5,381 nucleotides of DNA from Marinosulfonomonas sp. (GTDB taxonomy: Bacteria > Pseudomonadota > Alphaproteobacteria > Rhodobacterales > Rhodobacteraceae): NCBI GenBank assembly GCA_002732955.1, contig NVTR01000004.1:27926-33306 (forward strand). The letters are read 5' to 3'. Below, one piece after another: positions 1 to 5,381 of the stretch. Each line of letters opens with the position of its first letter. Within the stretch, counting starts at the first letter, position 1. The translations under genes and the position numbers were made by a program. The notes beneath the pieces were generated by a model. It ran no database searches. It was given only the letters and a program-made list of their open reading frames with translations, and had not been told where the DNA came from.

Positions 1-1142
1 AGCGAACCAGAAAGATATTCGCGGGTGATGACGCGGCAAAACACCGGATCAAGAAATTGCGGGATAAGGGTGTGGTAAACAAATTGCTCCACCTTTGCGC
101 GGAAAGGTAACAACCCAGCCCGAAGGCTACTGTAATTCGCATTGGAAAGATCGCCGTCCAAAAGATGCTGCGGCACGCCAAGCCCCGCCGCGATTTGGCC
201 CAACGTCAGACGCGCAAAGGCAATGCCGTCCTTGGCTTGGTCAGGGGATGAAAACCGAATATCTGTTCCGGCTGGCAAAACACGGATCACACCCGGTTCT
301 AGGCTAACATCTTCCAACCCATTTGCTTCGGGAATGGCACTGCCAATAGTATTTTGATCGACAATAAATCCCGCGTGCATGGCCGCAACTTTTGTTCCAA
401 CCAACAGGGCATCGTGCAATTGATCGAACTCATTTGCCGTCAACAGAATTGGCGAAAGTTGCGATATGCCCCGAACCTGACCCGGCCCAAGTGGGCGGAA
501 TATATGCAGAACACTTTCGGCGGGAACGCGGATTGTAGCGTGCGATGTGGTGAAGATTTCCGTCGGGCGGTGTTGGCGAATATGGTAGGCGCGGCGAACC
601 CCTTCGGCGTTGAATTCAATCCCAGCCACGATATAGCCGCCGTTGGACAATTCCCGTGTATCGGATTCGTCCACAAATTCAGCAGGGATTAGCCGTAAGC
701 GAACGCCAGTTTCGGTTTCTTCGATCACGGCAAAGGCTTCGCCATCCACAATTTCAGCCCGGACGATTTCGGCAGTCAAACCGCGCAAGTCTGTTCGACC
801 TTCAAGATCAATGCTTGTGGCGGCTGTGCTGAAAAGCTCATCAATTTCCGCGCGTGTGGTTGCGTCAGGGTGGGCAGAGTTTGCCTCTATCCCAGCGCCA
901 ACCGTTTCTGCAACGATGGCATTCACCCCATTCCGAATCCAAGGATTGTTGGCATAGGCATGGCGTGCGCGTGACCGCACTGGCCCCGCCGCCGCAAGCG
1001 TCTCTGGCCCGTGTGACCCGAAGAATCGCCCAAACGAAGACCCGCGCCGCCCATCCGCCGCCGCGTCAAACTGACGGGTTTGGGGTTTGGCAGCGTCGCG
1101 GTTTATGGCGCGAAAAATTGATATGCCGAAAGGAAGGGTCAT
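1..1142 (-). CDS. Phage portal protein, lambda family (partial, C-terminus beyond window)
   Basis: The portal forms the dodecameric ring at the capsid vertex through which the terminase pumps DNA and to which the tail connector binds. I translated 380 codons from ATG 1142; the frame stays open to base 1. Recognisable lambda-portal features are FDAAADGRR near residues 25-33, an ANNPWIRNGVNAIV stretch at 64-77, HIFRPLGPGQVRGISQLSP at 213-231, and the hallmark DGDLSNANYSSLRAG at about 329-343. Lambda gpB is 533 aa, so roughly the last quarter or more is missing. The ATG overlaps the stop of the upstream 193-aa gene (ATGA), and no good Shine-Dalgarno precedes it, so translational coupling is likely (inference). 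Base composition is GC-richer than the cargo genes upstream and matches the terminase. The family call is firm; the exact start is less so, because N-termini of this family vary. Confidence 0.93.
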   Translation of the reverse strand, partial: MTLPFGISIFRAINRDAAKPQTRQFDAAADGRRGSSFGRFFGSHGPETLAAAGPVRSRARHAYANNPWIRNGVNAIVAETVGAGIEANSAHPDATTRAEIDELFSTAATSIDLEGRTDLRGLTAEIVRAEIVDGEAFAVIEETETGVRLRLIPAEFVDESDTRELSNGGYIVAGIEFNAEGVRRAYHIRQHRPTEIFTTSHATIRVPAESVLHIFRPLGPGQVRGISQLSPILLTANEFDQLHDALLVGTKVAAMHAGFIVDQNTIGSAIPEANGLEDVSLEPGVIRVLPAGTDIRFSSPDQAKDGIAFARLTLGQIAAGLGVPQHLLDGDLSNANYSSLRAGLLPFRAKVEQFVYHTLIPQFLDPVFCRVITREYLSGS

Positions 1143-1720
1143 TTGGGTTCAGCGGCCCCACGAATAGCACGCACTAACGGCAAGAGAAGATTCGTCACCG
1201 GAATTGTGGTCGATCCTTCAATAACATTTCCGATCACTTGAGAATCTTTGCCCAAAGGGTCGGAATAGTCGAAACGGTTTCCATCCTTGATCCAAACAGT
1301 TCCATGATTGACTTCACCATTGGAACGATCGCGTAAATGAACAATCTCAAGCCGCCATTCTTCGTCGGCTCTATTCTTGTCCAACGCAGCTGAAATAGCT
1401 TCACCGCTGGAGAGAGTTACATCAGCGCCGACGGCCCAAATTTTGCGAGATTCGATCCGCATATCGTTGTAAATTTCAGCTAGTGCAGACGAATGGATAC
1501 CACTGCAAATTGCAGCAAGTAAAATCCGCGCGGATAACATTTCGCGGGCAGAGTAACGAAAACCTGCTTTCGGTCCTTTATTGTCAGCTTCTTTCATTAG
1601 ATTGCGATTTGCAGCGCCACGAAGCTGCTGAAAGAGCTTATCGGGGCTGGCGTGCCCTTCGGTTTTTGCGATGAACTGTGCAATCTGTTTGAGTGTTTTC
1701 GGTTCCATTTGCGCTTCCAT
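1139..1720 (-). CDS. Hypothetical protein with possible MerR-like helix-turn-helix N-terminus
   Basis: 193 aa from ATG 1720, not recognised as a named family. The N-terminal ~95 residues look like a small helical DNA-binding domain: TLKQIAQFIAKTEG (9-22) could be a helix-turn-helix start, and GFRYSAREMLSARILLAAI (53-71) followed by SGIHSSALAEI resembles the MerR pattern of an aromatic residue, then an Arg-rich helix, then a 'GI..aL.eI' helix. Residues ~95-193 are a separate beta-rich segment without a motif I know. An internal Met5 (ATG 1708) has a better Shine-Dalgarno (GGAAG at 1714-1718, 5 bases away) than ATG 1720, so 189 aa is a good alternative. A stronger start lies at 1785 in another frame (see the entry at 1597-1785). 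The stop overlaps the portal ATG. It sits where gpW is expected, but neither its length nor its sequence looks like gpW. That it is a gene is likely; the regulator role is inference. Confidence 0.7.
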   Translation of the reverse strand: MEAQMEPKTLKQIAQFIAKTEGHASPDKLFQQLRGAANRNLMKEADNKGPKAGFRYSAREMLSARILLAAICSGIHSSALAEIYNDMRIESRKIWAVGADVTLSSGEAISAALDKNRADEEWRLEIVHLRDRSNGEVNHGTVWIKDGNRFDYSDPLGKDSQVIGNVIEGSTTIPVTNLLLPLVRAIRGAAEPK

Positions 1721-1785
1721 TTTGCTGATTCGGTATCATCAATGTAACTAACATCATTAATGTTGTATAGGGTAAAAATTTCCAT
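1597..1785 (-). CDS. Short ORF with strong RBS overlapping the 193-aa gene; possible true 5' end of a frameshifted gene
   Basis: 62 codons from ATG 1785. The first ~30 residues (MEIFTLYNINDVSYIDDTES, then the basic AKWKRKWNRK) look like ordinary protein. The remainder overlaps the 193-aa gene and is Ser/Lys/Pro-rich, like an out-of-frame shadow. The start has the clearest minus-strand ribosome binding site of the cargo block, AAGAGG at 1792-1797, 6 bases from the ATG. Moving into the 193-aa frame needs one extra base, and two runs of four A (minus strand; 1720-1723 and 1696-1699) would each restore a continuous frame if they had one more A. It may therefore be a real small upstream protein, a leader peptide coupled to the 193-aa gene, or the 5' end of one gene broken by a 1-bp deletion or sequencing error. 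Choosing between these needs homologues. Confidence 0.35.
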   Translation of the reverse strand: MEIFTLYNINDVSYIDDTESAKWKRKWNRKHSNRLHSSSQKPKGTPAPISSFSSFVALQIAI

Positions 1786-1791
1786 TATGAA

Positions 1792-1797
1792 CCTCTT
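1792..1797 (-). promoter_or_regulatory. Shine-Dalgarno for the ATG at 1785
   Basis: AAGAGG on the minus strand, 6 bases upstream of ATG 1785. It matters because it marks a start that does not belong to the frame of the long 193-aa ORF. Confidence 0.6.
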
Positions 1798-1861
1798 GCG
1801 CCGATTCTCCGGTCTTGGCGTTCCTGCGCGGGCTTAGGCATAGCTCCGCAATCTGCCTCGT

Positions 1862-1895
1862 CCCGGTGTGTGTTTTTCCTTCGGCACACATCGGG
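1862..1895. repeat. 11-bp inverted repeat (stem-loop or operator) upstream of the plus-strand gene
   Basis: Left arm CCCGGTGTGTG (1862-1872) pairs with right arm CACACATCGGG (1885-1895) at 10 Watson-Crick positions plus one G-T, around a 12-base spacer TTTTTCCTTCGG. It ends 19 bases before ATG 1915 and just before its ribosome binding site. No T-run follows either arm on either strand, so it is not an intrinsic terminator. It could be an mRNA leader hairpin of the plus gene or a dyad bound by the neighbouring putative regulator; the sequence alone does not decide. Confidence 0.55.
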
Positions 1896-1902
1896 GCAAA
1901 CA

Positions 1903-1909
1903 AAGGAAG
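1903..1909 (+). promoter_or_regulatory. Shine-Dalgarno of the plus-strand 76-aa gene
   Basis: AAGGAAG, 5 bases before ATG 1915. It decides the start: the upstream in-frame start near 1870 would run through the inverted repeat and has no comparable site. Confidence 0.65.
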
Positions 1910-1914
1910 CGATA

Positions 1915-2145
1915 ATGTTCGAACTTAGCAAAATTGACGAAGCACGAGATATTGGGGTTCAAATTTTCGCAGAGGGAGTAGCGCGTGAGTTGCCTTTAGC
2001 GCTGGCTCACAGCGCAGTGAAATCTATGGTGCTTCGATTGGGGTTGCCCGTTCCAGAAGACATCTTGGCCTTTGTTTCAAAAGGAAAGACTTCAGATTCG
2101 ATGGTCGGAAACTGGAGCGACCCGCTAGGCGACATAATAAAATAG
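1915..2145 (+). CDS. Hypothetical 76-aa protein, transcribed against the phage operon
   Basis: The ORF extends upstream to about 1870, but ATG 1915 is chosen because AAGGAAG sits 5 bases before it and the extra 15 residues would be encoded by the inverted repeat. The product starts MFELSKIDEARDIG. It has a likely helical middle (VARELPLALAHSAVKSMVLRLGLP, about residues 22-45, alternating hydrophobic positions, not a membrane span) and ends NWSDPLGDIIK. No known family is recognised. It is the only credible plus-strand gene in the window. It is divergent from the regulator-like gene and convergent with the exported-protein gene, leaving a 32-base gap with no terminator visible. Late transcription of the head operon would produce antisense RNA across it, so it is more likely expressed in the lysogen (inference). 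Confidence 0.6.
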   Translation: MFELSKIDEARDIGVQIFAEGVARELPLALAHSAVKSMVLRLGLPVPEDILAFVSKGKTSDSMVGNWSDPLGDIIK

Positions 2146-2177
2146 CACGAAACTTAATTTGCACACTGATTCCAACA

Positions 2178-2819
2178 CTAGCTTCCAAGCGCTTCAAGTT
2201 CCGGGAAGGGTGCGAATTGGACTTGGCGGCACAATTCGTCAAGTTGCCATCCTTCTACCGAACGAAAAAGAGTTCCGTCTTGCCTGAAAACATAACCCGA
2301 CATTGTGATACCGGTGTATGCGCCCAATCTATTTTTTGCATTGAATTCCACACAAACAGAGAGAATTTCACTGTCACTGGGACCGCTAGAAATTTGGAAT
2401 TCCGAAATTCGGGCAGCCCTAACGGAATAGGGGTCGAACAAATGCCGTTCAAGCCGCTTTGCCAAGGCCTCTCTTGCCAAGGCTTCCGAGCCTTCGATCT
2501 GTCGCGGGCTTACGGGATAGTCACATGTCCATTCGCTTTCAATGACTACAACATTTTCATCAAGTATCGCGGATGTTCGAGAGCTGTGAATGTTTCCAAA
2601 AAGAAACGAAATACCGTTGTGAACTTCGCGGCGATACGCACGAAATGGGGTGCCTGTACCAACGCGAGAAGGTGGAGCCCATTTTGGGTAAACAGCAGAA
2701 AGATCAGGTTTCGACAATATGGTGGCACCCGCTTCAACAGGCCAGCAATACATTTCTGTTGCGCGTGCCGCGCTAGAAACCACAAGGAAAAAGAATAGAA
2801 ATAACGAAATAGCTTTCAT
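2178..2819 (-). CDS. Exported hypothetical protein with NAKN...GAYTG motif (moron-like cargo)
   Basis: 213 aa from ATG 2819. A TTG 15 bases upstream would extend it but would bury the signal peptide start, so it is rejected. Residues 1-20 form a typical Sec signal peptide: short n-region with one Lys, hydrophobic LFLFFFLVV core, then SSAARA with cleavage before TEMYCW. There is no lipobox cysteine directly after it, so the mature protein is probably periplasmic or secreted. The C-terminal half has LFDPYSVRAARI (127-138) followed by CVEFNAKNRLGAYTG (156-170). This pattern ('L.DP.S....', then 'C...NAKN..G.YTG') recurs in small exported proteins of unknown function in Proteobacteria (from memory). 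Four cysteines follow the leader (25, 99, 156, 197), allowing disulfides. It has no packaging role known to me. A cell-envelope function such as superinfection exclusion is speculation. Confidence 0.8.
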   Translation of the reverse strand: MKAISLFLFFFLVVSSAARATEMYCWPVEAGATILSKPDLSAVYPKWAPPSRVGTGTPFRAYRREVHNGISFLFGNIHSSRTSAILDENVVVIESEWTCDYPVSPRQIEGSEALAREALAKRLERHLFDPYSVRAARISEFQISSGPSDSEILSVCVEFNAKNRLGAYTGITMSGYVFRQDGTLFRSVEGWQLDELCRQVQFAPFPELEALGS

Positions 2820-2887
2820 AGAATTAACCGCCAAATGAGGATTGAAAATTGAGTTAAAGATAAATCAAACCGAACGAAGATTGAATG

Positions 2888-3394
2888 TCACAAACTCTTA
2901 CTAAAGAAACCGATCCGACTTCGCCCTTCCGCGTCATTTAATTCAAGGCTGAAAGCGCTCTCAATATCGTCCTTAATCGCTTCCAAAAGTTCACTTTTTC
3001 CAGAGGTGAAATCGTTGGACAGAGTAATATTTCGTTCTTTTTTACCAACCAACAGCTTAAACTGGTCGCCAGTTTTCCAGATTGAAATAATGCTTCTGAC
3101 CCAAGTGGCACCACTATCCTCAAGGTTTTCGATTTCCACGCAAATACCCATAGTTACAGGTTCGAGAAAACAGATGTTTTGATAATATGTGCTTCGGCAG
3201 GCATCTCGATAATCGGCCCTTGGCTCAAAGTCACCGCATGGCGGAACTCCGTACACCTTTGACTTTTCGCATTCTAGGAAATTTGGCAACGACGATAGCA
3301 ACATATCGCCCAAACGCCTACTTTCACTATTCAGTTCAGCGGTTTTCTCGCCATATTTTTTGGTAAGTAACTTCAGGTTTTCATAATGTGTCAT
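2888..3394 (-). CDS. Hypothetical 168-aa cysteine-containing protein
   Basis: Not recognised. ATG 3394 lies 6 bases after the terminase stop, and GAAGGG about 13 bases upstream, at the end of the terminase gene, is only a weak ribosome binding site, so coupling to terminase translation is plausible. There is no signal peptide or membrane segment. The N-terminal ~35 residues are charged and probably helical. The middle has five cysteines (42, 53, 66, 75, 85) around CEKSKVYGVPPCGDF and RADYRDACRSTYYQNICF, spaced irregularly and not as a standard zinc finger. The C-terminal half alternates strand-like stretches (WVRSIISIW, FKLLVGKK) and ends with an acidic helix ELLEAIKDDIESAF. The gene is AT-richer than terminase and portal, which fits a later acquisition. 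The uninterrupted ORF, tight spacing and protein-like composition support a real gene. Confidence 0.72.
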   Translation of the reverse strand: MTHYENLKLLTKKYGEKTAELNSESRRLGDMLLSSLPNFLECEKSKVYGVPPCGDFEPRADYRDACRSTYYQNICFLEPVTMGICVEIENLEDSGATWVRSIISIWKTGDQFKLLVGKKERNITLSNDFTSGKSELLEAIKDDIESAFSLELNDAEGRSRIGFFSKSL

Positions 3395-3400
3395 TTATTT

Positions 3401-5179
3401 TCATATCCCTTCAAGCCATCCGCTTTTTACTACCGTAGTGCGCGCACTGGTCGCATTTCCAGTGTTAAGTTGCTGATTCCGTCGGCTCAAATCAAGATTC
3501 ACCAACTGACGAGCTGCAAACGAATACGTCAGCGTATCCAGCGCTTCATTTCGCCGCCCGCTGATCTTTTCAAATGCGCGAACCGGGTGGCCGTGGCGAT
3601 AGCGGGTTGTGATCCGTTCGGCGGTTAATTGTTCAAACCAGTTCGCATCCAATGTGTCGGAAAACCGGATTGATCCGCCAGCTTCCAGCCGATTGAATAT
3701 CTGCGATTTCACGGCGTCCACCCCGACAAGGATCAGCCTTGCCCGCCGGGATGTGGAGAGGGCCGTGGATGGGCGCTGGAAGCCCGCCACACCTTTCCCC
3801 GCCATGATCCGCCGCCCGTTGCGCGGGCCACAGAACGTATAGACCGCATCTGTATGGCCGCCAGACCCTGAATCCACGATAGCCGCGTCATAACGGATTA
3901 TTCCTCCTAGCGGATGTTTCCAATGGCGGCGCAACAGGTCATCCACTTCGAGCCATGTTTCATCCTGCAAGGGGGAGCCGAACACGATTTCATGGGCCAA
4001 CACCAGCGCGTCACCTTCTTTGGTCCAGCCTGTCGTGGTGATCTCGATCCGGTCATCTTGCACATCGCATCCCGCCGTAATGACAAGCACCTCGGATGGG
4101 ATGGATTCCAGCGAAAACGGTTCGCGGCGAGAGAAGAGCGCGTCTTGATCCAGTTGTTCGGCGTCATCGCGCCAAGGTTCGGCCAAAAGCGTTGTGGTGA
4201 ATGCCTTGAGCGTTTCAGGGCTGCGCTTGGCCTCAAGGAATTCGGCCACCAGCTTTGACCATGCCGCATTGGGCAACAGGCTCACCAAGGCATTGATCTT
4301 GTAACCGTGGTGGCCCTCCACATCGGGGCGCGTAATGTGCCAGCGGCCATTCTGGACCATTTGAGCTTTGCGGACTTCTTCCACAATCACGCCGCAAGAG
4401 GGGCAAGCCCAATGGGCCGTATCAGGTTTGCCGCTATCCCAACGAATATCCTTCCACATGATTTCGTGAAACTCGCCACAATCGGGGCAGGGGCATTCGT
4501 AGACGCGCCTGTCGCTGGTTTCATAGGCCCGCAAAATTCGGCTGGTGGCTTCGTCAACAGGGGTGGAGCCAATGACAATTTTGCGGTCGCCATATGACAG
4601 AGTGCGCTTTTCGGCCAAGGCCACCGGATCACCTTCGCCGCGCACATCAATTTCAAACCCATCCACTTCGTCCAAAAGCAAAATGCGGGCTGTATGGGCG
4701 CGAAGGTTGCGCGGGGCGCGGGCGGATACCAGTTTAAGCGAGCCGCCGGGAAAGCGGCGCTGCATCAATGTATCGCGCCCGCCTTCATCAGAAGACAAGG
4801 CGACCCTCAAGAGGGGGGACTCACCAAATGTTGGTTCGATCCCGTTCACCATAAGATTCCGAGCATCCGCTTCGGTGGGAACTACAACCAAGATAGGGCC
4901 GGGGTCGTTTTCTACATAATGACCAATCGCGGCGATTAGAAGTTGAGTGTAACCGATCCGAGCTGATTTCAGGATCGAAACCCGTTCAACTGCCGGATCG
5001 CCGATGGATTCCGCCATGCCGCGCTGGTGGGGCCACAGGCGCATCCGTCCGGGGGCAGCGGCGATGCTGGACGGCAGGTAGATATTCTTTTCGACCCAAT
5101 CCGCCAGATTGAGTTTGGCGGGTGGTCGAAGCGTGTATAGGGTGTCGCGTTTGATCTTTTGCAGTGTGTCAGTGGTCAT
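3401..5179 (-). CDS. terL: Terminase large subunit, lambda GpA family
   Basis: The motor and nuclease that cuts concatemeric phage DNA and drives it into the prohead with ATP. 592 aa, against 641 for lambda gpA. From ATG 5179: the N-terminal region has LADWVEKNIYLPSS (25-38) and RLWPHQRGM; the Walker A-like loop is KSARIGYT (71-78), lacking the usual GKT as in lambda gpA; Walker B is ILLLDE (166-171); a coupling-motif-like GSTP is at 204-207. Two CxxC pairs (C231/C234 and C259/C262) suggest a zinc ribbon between the domains. The nuclease domain shows GCDVQDDRIE (D372), AIVDSGSGG (D436) and NEALDTL (D548), consistent with a metal-binding acidic triad. No key motif is missing. A TTG at 5185 is rejected because GGAGG would be only 3 bases from it. 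The gene overlaps the small-subunit gene by 11 bases. Confidence 0.97.
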   Translation of the reverse strand: MTTDTLQKIKRDTLYTLRPPAKLNLADWVEKNIYLPSSIAAAPGRMRLWPHQRGMAESIGDPAVERVSILKSARIGYTQLLIAAIGHYVENDPGPILVVVPTEADARNLMVNGIEPTFGESPLLRVALSSDEGGRDTLMQRRFPGGSLKLVSARAPRNLRAHTARILLLDEVDGFEIDVRGEGDPVALAEKRTLSYGDRKIVIGSTPVDEATSRILRAYETSDRRVYECPCPDCGEFHEIMWKDIRWDSGKPDTAHWACPSCGVIVEEVRKAQMVQNGRWHITRPDVEGHHGYKINALVSLLPNAAWSKLVAEFLEAKRSPETLKAFTTTLLAEPWRDDAEQLDQDALFSRREPFSLESIPSEVLVITAGCDVQDDRIEITTTGWTKEGDALVLAHEIVFGSPLQDETWLEVDDLLRRHWKHPLGGIIRYDAAIVDSGSGGHTDAVYTFCGPRNGRRIMAGKGVAGFQRPSTALSTSRRARLILVGVDAVKSQIFNRLEAGGSIRFSDTLDANWFEQLTAERITTRYRHGHPVRAFEKISGRRNEALDTLTYSFAARQLVNLDLSRRNQQLNTGNATSARTTVVKSGWLEGI

Positions 5180-5381
5180 CAGCAATTACCTCCAACGCAG
5201 CACGGATTTCTTTGTCGAGTTCAACCATTGCATTTCGATCCAAGCCACAGTTTGCGGCGACCCGTTGCGGAATGGCTAAAATGACGGCGCGAAGGTCCAC
5301 CATTGTCGAGGTCCATTCAGCGGCAACCTCTTTGGCATCCAACAGGTCGCCGCCGATCTTGGCATTGGCCTTTTCCTGCTT
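5169..5381 (-). CDS. Terminase small subunit (partial, N-terminus beyond window)
   Basis: The frame is open from the window edge to a TGA at 5169-5171 and gives the last 70 residues of a protein. It begins KQEKANAKIGGDLLDAKEV and ends with RVAANCGLDRNAMVELDKEI then RAALEVIADDH. The pattern 'L....V...W......vR..il.iP.R.a......d......lD.EIR.aLe' is typical of the C-terminal half of Nu1/small-terminase-like proteins of lambda-type phages, which bind the packaging site and recruit the large subunit. The DNA-binding N-terminus lies outside the window. The stop overlaps the terminase large-subunit start by 11 bases, as expected for coupled synthesis of the two packaging subunits. The call rests on position as much as on sequence. 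Confidence 0.82.
   Translation of the reverse strand, partial: KQEKANAKIGGDLLDAKEVAAEWTSTMVDLRAVILAIPQRVAANCGLDRNAMVELDKEIRAALEVIADDH
5189..5193 (-). promoter_or_regulatory. Shine-Dalgarno deciding the terminase start
   Basis: GGAGG on the minus strand, inside the end of the small-subunit gene. It is 9 bases from ATG 5179 but only 3 from the alternative TTG 5185, so the ATG is preferred. Confidence 0.7.

Larger units (their letters stand above)
1786..1914. promoter_or_regulatory. Divergent intergenic region, probable site of promoters/operator
   Basis: These 129 bases separate the minus-strand start at 1785 from the plus-strand start at 1915, so any promoter for the plus gene, and any local promoter for the regulator-like gene, must lie here or in neighbouring coding sequence. 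I see no convincing -35/-10 pair on either strand; TTGGCG with CATAGC 18 bases on (plus strand) is too weak to call. The region contains the inverted repeat at 1862-1895 and ribosome binding sites for both genes. The divergent layout with a possible DNA-binding protein suggests autoregulation (inference). Confidence 0.4.

Noticed and set aside
95..1177. Several plus-strand ORFs of 70-112 codons (95-307, 142-357, 354-692, 643-957, 854-1177)
   Set aside because: All lie antisense to the portal gene, whose minus-strand frame is open over the whole stretch and carries family motifs.
1750..1764. Short dyad AACAT-catta-ATGTT
   Set aside because: Arms are only 5 bases in AT-rich sequence and it falls inside the ORF starting at 1785; likely chance.
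1250..2140. Shared SDPLG pentapeptide in the 76-aa and 193-aa proteins
   Set aside because: The surrounding residues and the underlying DNA differ; five residues alone do not show common origin.
2146..2177. Possible terminator between the convergent 76-aa and 213-aa genes
   Set aside because: No stable hairpin followed by a T-run was found on either strand.
2217..2798. 193-codon plus-strand ORF
   Set aside because: It is antisense to the exported-protein gene, which has a signal peptide and a conserved motif; the antisense product has no recognisable feature or good start.
2820..2887. Promoter for the exported-protein gene in the AT-rich gap (TTGATT with TCAATC 17 bases on)
   Set aside because: The -10 element matches the consensus poorly; the gap is AT-rich overall, so the match is not persuasive.
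3386..4939. Plus-strand ORFs of 77-124 codons and minus-strand shadow ORFs over the terminase region
   Set aside because: The terminase frame is complete with all catalytic motifs; the others are out-of-frame shadows in GC-rich coding DNA.

Overview
This window is a piece of a lambda-type tailed-phage packaging and head operon, almost certainly a prophage. It probably lies in an alphaproteobacterium, with Rhodobacterales-like phages the best guess from the style of the portal and terminase proteins. That host assignment is from memory of family sequence style, not from a search. The phage operon runs on the minus strand, so transcription goes from high to low coordinates.

Layout in transcription order: (1) 5381-5169, the C-terminal end of the small terminase subunit, cut by the window edge. 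(2) 5179-3401, a complete large terminase subunit (GpA family, 592 aa) with recognisable ATPase, zinc-ribbon-like and nuclease motifs. (3) 3394-1139, a visibly AT-richer block of genes that are not recognised head genes: a 168-aa cysteine-containing protein, a 213-aa exported protein with a conserved NAKN...GAYTG motif, a 76-aa gene on the opposite (plus) strand, and a 193-aa protein with a possible MerR-like DNA-binding N-terminus. (4) 1142-1, a lambda-family portal protein, cut by the window edge after 380 codons.

Terminase and portal are neighbours in most lambda-like phages, separated at most by the small gpW head-joining gene. Here about 2.2 kb of cargo ('moron'-like) sequence sits exactly between them, and no gpW-like ORF was found. 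The cargo is stitched into the late operon: its first gene starts 6 bases after the terminase stop, and its last gene overlaps the portal start (ATGA). Yet it also contains one gene running against the operon, divergent from the putative regulator, with a 129-bp shared upstream region carrying an 11-bp inverted repeat. That layout suggests an accessory module with some control of its own, possibly expressed in the lysogen.

The 5' end of the regulator-like gene is ambiguous. A strong ribosome binding site and ATG lie 65 bases upstream in another frame, which suggests either an overlapping short ORF or a single-base frameshift. No RNA gene, CRISPR array, insertion sequence, attachment site or convincing terminator was seen.
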